From Methanoculleus sp. UBA374 (GTDB taxonomy: Archaea > Halobacteriota > Methanomicrobia > Methanomicrobiales > Methanoculleaceae), in NCBI GenBank assembly GCA_002508705.1, contig DAYL01000029.1:217821-281820 (forward strand): 64,000 nucleotides of DNA. The letters run 5' to 3'. The notes beneath the pieces were generated by a model. That model was not told where the DNA came from. It was given only the letters and a program-made list of their open reading frames with translations, and did not search any database. How positions within the stretch are numbered: the stretch's first letter is position 1; every line of letters begins with the position of its first letter. The position numbers and the translations under genes were made by a program. Shown here one piece after another: positions 46,845 through 55,950 of this stretch.

Positions 46845-49238
46845 ATGCCAGAACATCTTCGGTTACCATTGCATGAGGGGGAGCGTACGCTGGCGAGAAG
46901 GAGAGGAGGGGGACCTCCCCGTCCTGATCGTGAGGAAAAAGAGGGTTTTGCTGAAGTTCAGGTTTATAATTTAAATGAGATGCAGAACGAGCATCAGAAG
47001 AGGAAGGCACAGTTCTCAGAGTATTTTGATCCTAACCTGATATTTAGAATTGAGCTCCGATCTGAGATCAGTGAGGAGGAACTGAGCGAGTTCCTGAATC
47101 GTTGTGATATCCAGTACATCTCCCCCTCTCCTGCAAAAGATGGTGGTCTCCGTTACAGAGTGTCTCTGGCGGAGAAGGGAGATTTGGAAAAAATAACCGA
47201 AAAACTTGCTCGATATGGTCAAGAATCTAAGAACAAGACTTTTTTTAACGTTGTAGAGTCGTTTGAACCGATTCCCCCAGAGGATAAGATAGGCGAGAGG
47301 TTGGCCGAGAGGCCGCTGCTCGATGACGAGGTTGCGTATCTCGATGTCGAACTCTGGAGGATGGAAACCCCCCGGCTAAAGGATGTTCTCAAGGGAATTG
47401 AGAAGTTACTCAATGAAAAAGGCGGGGAGGTCACCGATCATATCATCACACAAAGTTTCTGCCTCATGCGGGTGAAGATAGGCGAGGAAATGCTCGATGA
47501 GTTGCTGTCCTTCCCCGAGGTGAGCTGCGTCGATCGACCGCCCCGCCCCACCTCCTTTCGTCCAGGCGAACTCCGCGTATCGTTGAGTGAGGTCGATACC
47601 GGCTCTCCTCCCGACCCGGGAGATCCGGCGATCGTTGTCCTTGACAGCGGTATATTATCGGGCCATCCTCTCCTCAAAAATGGTGTTGGAGATGCCATAA
47701 GTCTGTTTTCAGGATATGACGGGACAGATGACGTGGGTCATGGCACCATGGTTGCAGGTGTCGCGCTGTATGGTGATATCAAAGAATGCGCCGACATGAG
47801 GTGTTTTCACCCGCCTGTGTGGATACTGTCAGCGAAGGTGATGCATGGGGTAAAAGACCCGGAGACTGGAGTTATAGTTGCAAGCTATGATGAGGAGCAT
47901 CTTCTCGAAAATCAAATTCTCCAGGCGCTCTGGTCATTCACAGGACGATACGATAACGTGCGTGTAGTGAACATCTCGTTTGGCGATCCCGCGTTGTGTA
48001 TATCCGGGGTAAAGCAGCAATCGATGCTGGCATCGTTTATCGACGAGCTGGCTCATGAGCACGGTCTTATGTTCGTTATTGCAACCGGGAATAACGATGA
48101 GATGGATTTCCCGGACAAATACCCTCATTACCTCTACGAAGATGGCGAGAGGTGCAGGATTGTAGATCCGGCATCGTCTGTATACGCCCTGACCGTCGGA
48201 TCTATAACACAGGATTACGTCTCAGATAAGGCCGAGGCGATTCTTACTCCGCACCAAGGCTATCCATCTCCGTTCACGCGAGCAGGACCCGGTTTGAACG
48301 GGATGATCAAGCCAGAACTCGTTGAAGCGGGAGGAATGCGGCCGTACAACGTGCAAACACCTTATCACATGGAGGATGCACAGACAGGTATCTTTGTGGT
48401 GAACCCACGGTGGATGGAAGAGAGTAGTCTGCTCACTACGGAATGTGGGACCAGCCTTTCTGCTCCGAAAGTCGCCAACTACCTGGCCCGGTTGTGCAAG
48501 AGATATCCCGGCTATACCTCAAACACGATCAAGGCGTTCTTACTCGCTTCTGCCCGTATCCCCGGTGATCGGCCGGAATCTCTGGACATTAATGTGCAGG
48601 GGGTTTCGACAAGAGAAGCTGAACCGATCTACAACATCTATGGCTTTGGTCAACCAGATCTCGCTTATGCTGAAGATTCCAATTCGAATAACGTGCTCCT
48701 TTTTGCAGAAAATACGATAAAAGCCAGGGGTGTTCATTATTACTACTTTTACCTCCCCGGTACGTTCGTCGATATGCAAGGAGAGCGCGAGATCTCTGTA
48801 ACACTCGTATACAACCCGCCTGTCAGGAGAACACGTATGGAGTATATGGGGACACGGATGGAATTTTCTTTGTATAAGAATACGGATATCGAGGTTATCG
48901 CCGATCGCTCTTCCGAGGATGTGTTCTCAGAGCCGGCGAATGACGAAGAGCCGGAAGGTAACGGGGATAGCGGTAAGATTCCAGAAATAGTGCTGTACCC
49001 TAAAACGACTCTCCGCTCAAAAAGCATCCACCAAAAGGGCACACGAGTCTATACGAGCGCACCGGGGATTGACGTAACAAAACCCCTGGTTCTTGAGGTC
49101 TTGTGTCGGGGAAAATGGGTAGACGACGAGGAGTTCAGGCAAAGCTACTCAGTAGTGGTCACTCTTCGCCACTCCGCGCGCATCGATCTGTATAATCAGG
49201 TAAGGGAGAGAGTTGCACCAAGGGTCCGGATACGATAA
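46845..49238 (+). CDS. Subtilisin-like S8 protease, IetS-like
   Basis: 797-residue protease of the S8 family without a signal peptide, so it acts inside the cell. The triad is intact: Asp267 in IVVLDSGI, His299 in GHGTMVAG, Ser537 in GTSLSAP. Residues 1-255 form an N-terminal region that may inhibit or recognise substrate; about 190 beta-rich residues follow the catalytic domain. It is translated right after the ATPase (AAGGT before the ATG). In IetAS the protease is thought to be the effector held or activated by the ATPase. Codon use is closer to the host than that of the ATPase gene. Confidence 0.88.
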   Translation: MPEHLRLPLHEGERTLARRRGGGPPRPDREEKEGFAEVQVYNLNEMQNEHQKRKAQFSEYFDPNLIFRIELRSEISEEELSEFLNRCDIQYISPSPAKDGGLRYRVSLAEKGDLEKITEKLARYGQESKNKTFFNVVESFEPIPPEDKIGERLAERPLLDDEVAYLDVELWRMETPRLKDVLKGIEKLLNEKGGEVTDHIITQSFCLMRVKIGEEMLDELLSFPEVSCVDRPPRPTSFRPGELRVSLSEVDTGSPPDPGDPAIVVLDSGILSGHPLLKNGVGDAISLFSGYDGTDDVGHGTMVAGVALYGDIKECADMRCFHPPVWILSAKVMHGVKDPETGVIVASYDEEHLLENQILQALWSFTGRYDNVRVVNISFGDPALCISGVKQQSMLASFIDELAHEHGLMFVIATGNNDEMDFPDKYPHYLYEDGERCRIVDPASSVYALTVGSITQDYVSDKAEAILTPHQGYPSPFTRAGPGLNGMIKPELVEAGGMRPYNVQTPYHMEDAQTGIFVVNPRWMEESSLLTTECGTSLSAPKVANYLARLCKRYPGYTSNTIKAFLLASARIPGDRPESLDINVQGVSTREAEPIYNIYGFGQPDLAYAEDSNSNNVLLFAENTIKARGVHYYYFYLPGTFVDMQGEREISVTLVYNPPVRRTRMEYMGTRMEFSLYKNTDIEVIADRSSEDVFSEPANDEEPEGNGDSGKIPEIVLYPKTTLRSKSIHQKGTRVYTSAPGIDVTKPLVLEVLCRGKWVDDEEFRQSYSVVVTLRHSARIDLYNQVRERVAPRVRIR

Positions 49239-49718
49239 GGTTGATCTCGATGAAGCGGCGGGAGGCAGACCGTTATCGCCTCTCGCTGGTACAATTTTAT
49301 TCAGAAAGCCGGCGTCACCATCATAGACTCTTCACGCGGTAGTGCTCCAGCATATAACTGATAATCAATCTCGGCTGATTCGACTGAAGATTCTCATTAT
49401 CGGGCTTCGATAAAACCCTATTCCGGTTTTCGCTCTTCCTTGACGCGGTTGGTGCCGGATCCGGCCTGTCCTTGAGTTCGACCAACTCTTTCAAGCATAT
49501 CCTTATGCCGTGGACCGTGGCGGCTTGCGGGGAGAGGAAGGCCCCCCTGTCTCGCGCAAACGTCTCTCCCCCTCATCAACCCCACCGCACCCGCGCTTTC
49601 AGCACTCCTCCCCCGCCCCTCTAGGGGCGGGAGCAGTCTATCCTCTGGAAAACCGTGCCCTGATTGCATGCAGGCGGGAACACCAGGATAGAATCTCAGA
49701 TGACCAGTTGTTTCGTAG
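49239..49718. other. Right flank of the inserted module
   Basis: 480 nt between the protease gene and the C-terminal APH fragment. It holds a leftward frame of about 80 codons (49321 to about 49570) without a start codon, encoding VHGIRICLKELVELKD and LSKPDNENLQSNQPRLIISYMLEHY; it looks like the C-terminal end of a lost protein that I do not recognise. A perfect CCCGCCCC-TCTA-GGGGCGGG hairpin lies at 49612-49631, of the sort seen at ends of IS200/IS605 elements or as a terminator. Confidence 0.45.
49612..49631. other. GC hairpin at the island's right flank
   Basis: Perfect 8-bp arms CCCGCCCC/GGGGCGGG with a TCTA loop. It could be the subterminal hairpin of an IS200/IS605-type element or a transcription-end hairpin; there is no T-run next to it. 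Confidence 0.5.
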
Positions 49719-50459
49719 GGCACTACCCTCGTCCCCGGCGCACATGCGTTCGGCACTTCCGACGATGGGAGCCTGTGCTTCATGCTGCTGGATTTCATGG
49801 AGGGGACCGGCGGGGAGACTGCACTGGACGGGCTGGCAGCGCAGGACCAGTACCGGCTCGGCGTGCTGGCCGGGAAGGAGCTGAAGAGGCTGCACGCGAT
49901 GCCGGCCCCGGCAGGTTTACCGGACTGGTCCGAAGCCGTCAGCGCAAAATATGCCCGCAAGGCTGCCGCGTTCGATGCACAGGGCCTCAACCTTCCGGGA
50001 ATCGACCGGACGCACCTCTCCCGGTATATTCGGGAGAACATCTCCTGCATCCATGGCGCCGGCAGGACGTTCCTCCACGGCGATTACCATCCGGCAAACC
50101 TGATCGTTCGCGACGGGCGGCTGAACGGGATCATCGATTTTAATCGGTATGACTGGGGCGATCCCGTCCATGACTTTCTGAAGACGGCTTTCTTCACCCG
50201 CGCTGTCAGTATTCCGTTCTCCGTGGGCCAGATCGACGGATATCACGAAGGGTCGGTCCCCTCCCGGTTCTGGAAGAAGTATGCGGTGTATTGCGCCCTG
50301 ACGATCGTTCCCGACCTCCTCTGGGCGCACGATTACGCCCTTAAATGCGGTTCGCTGGACGAGATCGGGCGATCTGAAACGAGAATACGGAGGGTCTATG
50401 CCGACCACGAGGGCTTTGCGACGGATGTTCCCTGTTGGTACCGGGACTACGATGGATGA
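49719..50459 (+). pseudogene. Aminoglycoside phosphotransferase-like gene, C-terminal fragment
   Basis: The frame is open after a TAG at 49716 and encodes FGTSDDGSLCFMLLDFMEGTGG, the hinge of APH kinases, then the catalytic HGDYHPANLIV and metal-binding IIDFNRYDWGDPVHDF. An ATG at 49782 could start a 225-residue protein lacking the N-lobe and its ATP lysine, so activity is unlikely. With 45329-45544 it makes up one gene split by the 4.2-kb insert; a few codons of the hinge are missing and the two halves are not in one simple frame at the break. Confidence 0.8.
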
Positions 50460-50738
50460 GAGGACGTTCCGGCTGGAGAGGCGGGCCGGCGTGACTTTGG
50501 TCTTTTTGCTTCTGCTTTTTTCCGTGCAACGCCGGAAAGTTCAGGGTGTCGGTGCGGGTCGCCGGCCCGGGAACGCTATGGTCGCACGCTGCCCCCCATC
50601 TTTTTATGTGAGGGCCATGTGTGATACCCCTCAATGGTTTTCTTAATTTTAGATCTGAAACGCCGACATTCATATGATAAAGCGCCGGCGGCTGCAGGTT
50701 TGCCCGGGCGGTTGTAGAAAAACCCCACCCGAGATCGC
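50460..50738. other. Intergenic region between convergent APH fragment and thioredoxin-CcdA gene
   Basis: 280 nt with no supported gene. The middle is AT-rich; no clear hairpin or T-run is seen. Confidence 0.4.
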
Positions 50739-51935
50739 CTACATCTGCCACCATATGACGAACACTCCTATGAGTATGAGAGCCGCGCCGAGGATCAGTT
50801 TCAGGTTTCTCCTGTGGTTCTCCCTGAACTCGTTCACCACGGCAGGCGAAAGTCCGGAGTAGACGGCCACCGTGATCAGCAGCAACGGCAGGACAAAGAA
50901 TGCATTGTACAGCACCAGGAACGGCACGCCTTCGTAAAACGTCATCTCCGAAGAGAGAAGACTTAGTATCGCAAGGTATATCCCCCCGGTACACGGAAGT
51001 TCGAAGACCCCTACGGCGATACCCAGCAGGAAGGCCGCAGGTATGGATGCTTTCTTCATCAACGTATCCATGAGCCCCTTTGAAGACCGCGGAATAGAGA
51101 GCGAAACGGGAAATTTGTCGGAGAATGCATTCAGGATGCTTATCGAACCGGCAATAACGGCTACGATTCCGGCAAACATCGAGAAGTAATAGGTCAGTCC
51201 GGCGGCCTCGATAAACCTCATTATGCCGAGCCCTGCCAGGATGTAAAAGAGGAAGACGGCGGACACGTAGGCCAGTCCCGAAAAAAGCATCTCTCTTCTG
51301 GAACGTGAAGCCGTAAACGATACCAGAAGAAAAACCAGAACGGCAAATGCACAGGGGTTGATCCCGTCGATGAGTCCTGCAGCCGCGACAAGGAAGGCGT
51401 TTATCCCCGGATCGGGACCCGGCGGCGTGGAACCGTTGCCGGGGTAGGGCTCCGATATCCACCTCTTCTCGTACTCCCTGTCGGGAATGAGCCCTGAATC
51501 CAGCGACCGGAAGACCTCTTCCGTATGCTCGTTTATCGGGGACGATCCCTCGAGAACGACGCTCTCGCCTGCGAAGAGAACGGGGTATGACGCGTAGTGC
51601 ATGTTGTAGCGGATTCCAAATTCGTAAAAGAGTGTCAGGTTCTCCGATGAGTTGTATACGTCGTAATAGTGTACCTCGACACCGGGGTATTGCCGGGAGA
51701 CCTCCTCGATAAACGGCAACACCTTATGGCACGTACCGCAGTACCTGCTGTAAAATACGTTCACCGTAGCGTTTGCAGTTGCGATCCGCTGTTGCGCGAA
51801 CTCTTCCGGTGAGAGGTTCCGGCTATAATCCTGCGAAACGTCGGCACCTCCGGCAGAAGCATGAACAGCCGGGACAAGCAGGAGCAGAACTAAAACGCAG
51901 AAGACACCGCATCTCTTCCTCAGCATTCGAACCAT
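50739..51935 (-). CDS. Thioredoxin-like/CcdA fusion membrane protein
   Basis: 398 residues: signal peptide (CVLVLLLLVPAVHASAGG), a thioredoxin-like domain outside the membrane with CGTC (VFYSRYCGTCHKVLPF, about residue 66), then a CcdA-type membrane domain of six helices with the two conserved cysteines in GINPCAFAV and ELPCTGGIY. CcdA carries electrons across the membrane to reduce outside disulfides; fusion to a thioredoxin domain would make the relay self-contained. It is likely used for secreted cysteine proteins, such as the Cys-containing pilins encoded just downstream in the same direction (218 nt away). Confidence 0.9.
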   Translation of the reverse strand: MVRMLRKRCGVFCVLVLLLLVPAVHASAGGADVSQDYSRNLSPEEFAQQRIATANATVNVFYSRYCGTCHKVLPFIEEVSRQYPGVEVHYYDVYNSSENLTLFYEFGIRYNMHYASYPVLFAGESVVLEGSSPINEHTEEVFRSLDSGLIPDREYEKRWISEPYPGNGSTPPGPDPGINAFLVAAAGLIDGINPCAFAVLVFLLVSFTASRSRREMLFSGLAYVSAVFLFYILAGLGIMRFIEAAGLTYYFSMFAGIVAVIAGSISILNAFSDKFPVSLSIPRSSKGLMDTLMKKASIPAAFLLGIAVGVFELPCTGGIYLAILSLLSSEMTFYEGVPFLVLYNAFFVLPLLLITVAVYSGLSPAVVNEFRENHRRNLKLILGAALILIGVFVIWWQM

Positions 51936-52153
51936 GTTGAACCACTGCTAGAATCACTTGTTACTCTGGAGGATTTCAAATGTTTTTCGACCAACAATAC
52001 TCTTGCCGTGGGAGCCGACCCGGGACATCGCACGCTCAACCGGGTCCACACAGGTGCCCGGATTCAGATGCATCATCTCTCCGATCCTCCCCTTGCGGGC
52101 AAAAGATCGCAAAAGGGGTGACGAGCGTCACCCTTCCAACCGGAGATGTGTGT

Positions 52154-52819
52154 TTACGCCGTGATCTTCACCTCGGTCGTCGAGATGACGTTCCCGGCCC
52201 TGTCGCCTACCTGAAGGGTGAAGACCTTGCCGACGTTGTCGGGGTTCCGGAAACAGAGGTACCATAAGGCCTTGCAGCTGCTGGTGCATCCTGGCTGAGG
52301 ATACGTCGTGGGATAGTTTTCCCAATCCCACCAGCCACAGCCGGATCCACCTTGCCTACAATGGGTATCTCCCGTAATTAACGCCGAGGCTGTCCCGGGT
52401 TGGAAAAGACTGCAGGTAGAGTTGTACGGGGTGACGTAGAGCGTATCCCCAGGATTGAAGGAAGATTTGCCGCCGATGCTGCTGGTCGAAAACACCGCCC
52501 GCCCGTCCTTATCGGTGATAAGGTCCAGGTTCAACTGCTGTGTGGTGACTTTTTGTGCATTCGGCCCGAAGCCCGGCCCGTTCCAGGTGGTGAAGACGAG
52601 GTCGTTGAGGGGAATTGCCTCCCCTCCCGCGTGACTGATCGTCATGCCGTCGGATACGCTGAACGTGGCCGTAATCTTTGCCTGCGGCGTCTTGGACTGG
52701 CTTTCGGTGAGACTCCCCGCAAAGCCGGAGACGATTGTCGCTATGATGATGGTGACGACCAGCATCAGCATGATGCCGACCACCGGTGAAACCGCATCAT
52801 TGTTCCATTTACTCATCAT
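52154..52819 (-). CDS. Archaeal type IV pilin, short type (pair 4)
   Basis: 221 residues. Start WNNDAVSPVVGIMLMLVVTIIIATIV; body with TATFSVSDGMTISHAGGEAIPL, shared with the other short pilins, then a region with six or more cysteines (THCRQGGSGCGWWDW, GCTSSCKALWYLC) and the family end VGKVFTLQVGDRAGNVIS. ATG 52819 is placed after AAGGTG; the frame starts two codons earlier. The extra cysteines suggest disulfides. The long partner lies 9 nt upstream. Confidence 0.88.
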   Translation of the reverse strand: MMSKWNNDAVSPVVGIMLMLVVTIIIATIVSGFAGSLTESQSKTPQAKITATFSVSDGMTISHAGGEAIPLNDLVFTTWNGPGFGPNAQKVTTQQLNLDLITDKDGRAVFSTSSIGGKSSFNPGDTLYVTPYNSTCSLFQPGTASALITGDTHCRQGGSGCGWWDWENYPTTYPQPGCTSSCKALWYLCFRNPDNVGKVFTLQVGDRAGNVISTTEVKITA

Positions 52820-52828
52820 GACCACACC

Positions 52829-53854
52829 TTACGATTCCTTCACCACGACATCCTTATCAAAGATCGTCTTCCCGCTCGGGATATGAACAACCCTGACGTT
52901 CACGATGTCCCCCGCCCGCAGGTTCTCCCACCCGCAGCCGAGCACGGCCTGCATGCCGTCGGCCTGCCCGCCTTCCGCAATAATCTCCGCAGGCGTTGTC
53001 TTGTCGCCCGTGTACACTTGGTACACAGCATTATCCCCATCGGACTGATACTGATACATAAGAACGTGATTCCACGGCCGCGTATTGCTTAGCTGACCGT
53101 AGCCCCCTACGTAATACTCAGTTGTCATGCCATCCTGCTCTGGCAAGCCCGCGGGGATGGGCCAATTATTTCTACATCCTCCAGCGGTATCAGCTATCAT
53201 GACGGTGCCCTGTTCCAGGCTGTAGTTTCCGAAATGAGTCACTGCAAAATACTGCCAGTCAAGCATATGATCTTTGCCCCCCAGGGTACCCTGCCGCGGT
53301 ATAGCTCCCCCCCAACCCCATTCGCTTTCCGTGAGGTTGCCCACTCCCGGCCCGACCCCGTACGGTGCGACGCTCCGGGTGGTCCGCTTGGTGTATGAAT
53401 TGGGGATTCCCGGAAGAATTTCGGCGCCCCCGTGGTAAACCGAGCCAATCGGATATTGGTCTGGATTGACGATGAGGCCGCGGCCGGGCTCCTGCTCTGA
53501 TGACATGGTCATGACATACGTATTCGTCTTCACAGTCGTATCCCACGATGTGACGATCTTGAGGTCTTTTGTCGGGATCGGCTCGCTCACACCGAGAATT
53601 TTTGCAGAAAACCCGCTCCCACGGAACGTACCCGAGTTGATGATTGACACGTCCATGCTGAGGGAAGGAACTTTCTGGCTCCCCTCCCCCCCGACAAGCC
53701 CTCCGGCAAACCCGCTCACAACCGCTGCTATGATGACGGTCACGACGAGCATCAGCATTACGCCGATCACCGGGGATACGGCATCATCGCATCCCCCGGG
53801 AAGAACGGTATCCCCCAAGGGGGGATATGATCCGATTTTTCCTTTAGATTCCAT
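52829..53854 (-). CDS. Archaeal type IV pilin, long type (pair 4)
   Basis: 341 residues, the largest pilin here. The N-terminal leader before DDAVSPVIGVMLMLVV is long (22 residues, with GSYPPLGDTVLPGGC), followed by the assembly helix and a beta-rich domain with PTKDLKIVTSW and the conserved end GDIVNVRVVHIPSGKTIFDKDVVVKE. AAGGA precedes the ATG. It lies 29 nt after the short pilin of pair 3 and 9 nt before its own short partner. Confidence 0.9.
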   Translation of the reverse strand: MESKGKIGSYPPLGDTVLPGGCDDAVSPVIGVMLMLVVTVIIAAVVSGFAGGLVGGEGSQKVPSLSMDVSIINSGTFRGSGFSAKILGVSEPIPTKDLKIVTSWDTTVKTNTYVMTMSSEQEPGRGLIVNPDQYPIGSVYHGGAEILPGIPNSYTKRTTRSVAPYGVGPGVGNLTESEWGWGGAIPRQGTLGGKDHMLDWQYFAVTHFGNYSLEQGTVMIADTAGGCRNNWPIPAGLPEQDGMTTEYYVGGYGQLSNTRPWNHVLMYQYQSDGDNAVYQVYTGDKTTPAEIIAEGGQADGMQAVLGCGWENLRAGDIVNVRVVHIPSGKTIFDKDVVVKES

Positions 53855-53883
53855 GTTATCCTTCCTTTTTCCGAAATGAACGG

Positions 53884-54501
53884 TTATGCGGCAATCAACA
53901 CATTGGACTTTGAGATCAGGTGTCCTGCCGTGTCGCTCACTTCAAGGATGAAACTCTTCCCTATGCTGTCCTGGTTCCTGATGCAGAGCGCCCATGCCGC
54001 GGTTTGCGTGCCCGTATAGGTGTAACCGTCGGAGTCCACGTAGTCCACAAAGTTGGTGGGGGCGACGCCGGGTTGAAGAACGGTGCAGGTGCAGCCCTCG
54101 GGCTCGATCGTGACCGAATCGCCCGGGTTGAACGAGACCATATAGAACGCTCCAAAGGTTGTCTTCATCGGACCCGTGCCTCTCTCTGTACTCACCATTA
54201 TCCGTGACATGTTCAGGGTCTCGGTTGTGTGTTCGAGGTTTGCCCCGAACGTCGGGCCGTCGCGTATCGTAAAGACCAGGTCTTTCGTCGCGAGGGAGTC
54301 CCCGCCCGCGTGGCTGATGGTCATGCCGTCCGATATGCTGAACGTGCCCGTGATCTTCGCCTGCGGCGATTTGGACTGGCCGGTTGCCATGCCTCCTGCA
54401 AACGCGGAGACGATTGCTGCTATGATGATGGTGATGACCAGCATCAGCATGATACCGACGACCGGCGAAACGGCATCGTCGCGGAGTTGTTTCACAGTCA
54501 T
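53884..54501 (-). CDS. Archaeal type IV pilin, short type (pair 3)
   Basis: 205 residues, MTVKQLRDDAVSPVVGIMLMLVITIII start; body with TGTFSISDGMTISHAGGDSLATKDLVF, then GCTCTVLQPG, AWALCIRNQDSIGKSF and a C-terminal strand. The ATG at 54501 follows GGTGACGGAGG and overlaps the stop of its long partner by 4 nt; the frame upstream of it is antisense shadow of the long pilin's end. Two clusters of cysteines could form one disulfide. Confidence 0.88.
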   Translation of the reverse strand: MTVKQLRDDAVSPVVGIMLMLVITIIIAAIVSAFAGGMATGQSKSPQAKITGTFSISDGMTISHAGGDSLATKDLVFTIRDGPTFGANLEHTTETLNMSRIMVSTERGTGPMKTTFGAFYMVSFNPGDSVTIEPEGCTCTVLQPGVAPTNFVDYVDSDGYTYTGTQTAAWALCIRNQDSIGKSFILEVSDTAGHLISKSNVLIAA

Positions 54502-55280
54502 CCCTCCGTCACCGCGACGTCCCTGGTCCAGATCGTCTTTCCGCTGGGGACGTGGATCACCTTCACGGTGACAATATCCCCGGAGCGGAGCTGCTCCCAT
54601 CCATGCCCCAGCACGGCCTGCGCGGGATCGGTATACCGGCGGGGATCTTCGCCCACAACCTCACCGTCATAAGGGTAGGCATAGCGGTTAACGACACCGT
54701 ACCCGTAGGAGTATCCGTTCCCGGTTCCGTCCTGCTTGCTTCCGTACGGCTTTGCGCTCAGGCTCACTCCCGGCGTCAGGGTATAATTGCCGAACTGGCG
54801 TTCGACCGTGAGATACGGTCTTTCCGAACTCTCACTGCTGGCGGTCGCAATCCCGAACCCGTACGGTGCAAAGCTTCGGGCCACACTCGAGCCCGGCGGC
54901 TCCACCACATTGACGTTCGCCACGCCGCCGGCGGAGGCGTTGCCGCCGGTGATGTAGGTCCCGTTCGAAACTTCGCTCAGTTCCTCGTTTGCAGTTCCGC
55001 GGTTGTTCTTCATCTTCGTCCTCCAGGACGTGACGATCCGGAGGTCCTTTGTCGGGATCGCCTCGCTTACCCCGGTAACCGTTGCAGAGAAACCGCTCCC
55101 GGCCCACGTCCCTGTGTTCGTGATCTTCACATCCATCGTGAGGGACGGGGCATTCTTGCTGCCGTCCCCGACAAGCCCTCCGGCAAACCCGCTCACAACC
55201 GCCGCGATGATGATGGTCACGACGAGCATCAGCATCACGCCGATCACCGGTGACACAGCTGTATCGTTCCGGAATTTCAT
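54498..55280 (-). CDS. Archaeal type IV pilin, long type (pair 3)
   Basis: 260 residues. FRNDTAVSPVIGVMLMLVVTIII signal/helix, then TMDVKITNTGTWAGSGFSATVTGVSEAIPTKDLRIVTSW, which parallels the same stretch of pairs 2 and 4 (given by position, about residues 44-82), and the end GDIVTVKVIHVPSGKTIWTRDVAVTEG. The middle, exposed part differs from the paralogues. It follows the short pilin of pair 2 by 53 nt. Confidence 0.9.
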   Translation of the reverse strand: MKFRNDTAVSPVIGVMLMLVVTIIIAAVVSGFAGGLVGDGSKNAPSLTMDVKITNTGTWAGSGFSATVTGVSEAIPTKDLRIVTSWRTKMKNNRGTANEELSEVSNGTYITGGNASAGGVANVNVVEPPGSSVARSFAPYGFGIATASSESSERPYLTVERQFGNYTLTPGVSLSAKPYGSKQDGTGNGYSYGYGVVNRYAYPYDGEVVGEDPRRYTDPAQAVLGHGWEQLRSGDIVTVKVIHVPSGKTIWTRDVAVTEG

Positions 55281-55333
55281 CTTTTTTTCACCCGTACCTT
55301 CCAGAGTATGATCCTCTCACATTTCCACCGGGA

Positions 55334-55945
55334 TCAGGAGGCGATCGTGACCTCGCACCGGGAGATGAGGTTCCCCCTCCTGTCGCCGACATCGAGGTAG
55401 AAGGTTCTGCCGATGTTCTCGTTGTTCTTGAAGCAAAGATTCCAGGATTCTTCTTCCCCGGAATACGTGTATCCGTCCGTTCCGAGGTGTGAAGAATAAT
55501 CATCGGGCGCAAGAAGAGGCTGGAGTTTCTTACACGTGATATTCTCCGGACGGATGTAGAGTGTATCCCCGGATACAAACGATGTGGAGTTCGTAGCGCC
55601 GCCGCCATAGTCCAGCAACCGGCCCTTGCCGTCCTCGATCAGCGCTTTATCTATCGTCTGCGCCGTGATCTGCTCGAGGTTCGGACCGAAGACCGGGCTG
55701 TTCCTGACGGTGAAGACAAGGTCGTTCGTGGCAAGAGCATCCCCGCCCATATGCGTAATCTCCATACCGGAGGATATGCTGAACGTTGCCTGGATGGTCG
55801 CCTGCGGGATCTTTTGCTGACTGTTCACCGTACTGCCTGCAAACGACGAAACAACCGCCGCGATGATGATGGTCACAACGAGCATCAGCATCACGCCGAC
55901 GACGGGTGAAACCGCACTGTCCGTAGGTTTTTCAAATCGAATCAT
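55334..55945 (-). CDS. Archaeal type IV pilin, short type (pair 2)
   Basis: 203 residues. EKPTDSAVSPVVGVMLMLVV start, then QATFSISSGMEITHMGGDALATNDLVF, ITCKKLQPLLAP, ESWNLCFKNNENIGRTFYLDVGDRRGNLISRCEV. It is 5 nt downstream of its long partner. Conserved cysteines are at the same places as in the other short pilins. Confidence 0.88.
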   Translation of the reverse strand: MIRFEKPTDSAVSPVVGVMLMLVVTIIIAAVVSSFAGSTVNSQQKIPQATIQATFSISSGMEITHMGGDALATNDLVFTVRNSPVFGPNLEQITAQTIDKALIEDGKGRLLDYGGGATNSTSFVSGDTLYIRPENITCKKLQPLLAPDDYSSHLGTDGYTYSGEEESWNLCFKNNENIGRTFYLDVGDRRGNLISRCEVTIAS

Positions 55946-55950
55946 ACTTT

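Noticed and set aside
45844..49238. The ATPase/protease pair as a proteasome-type or Lon-type housekeeping system
   Set aside because: The protease is an S8 subtilase, not a threonine or Lon-type protease, and the pair sits inside a broken gene with foreign base composition in the ATPase.
50341..51462. Leftward frame of 373 codons over the APH fragment and the CcdA gene
   Set aside because: It overlaps the thioredoxin-CcdA gene in another frame on the same strand; that gene has clear motifs and this one has none.
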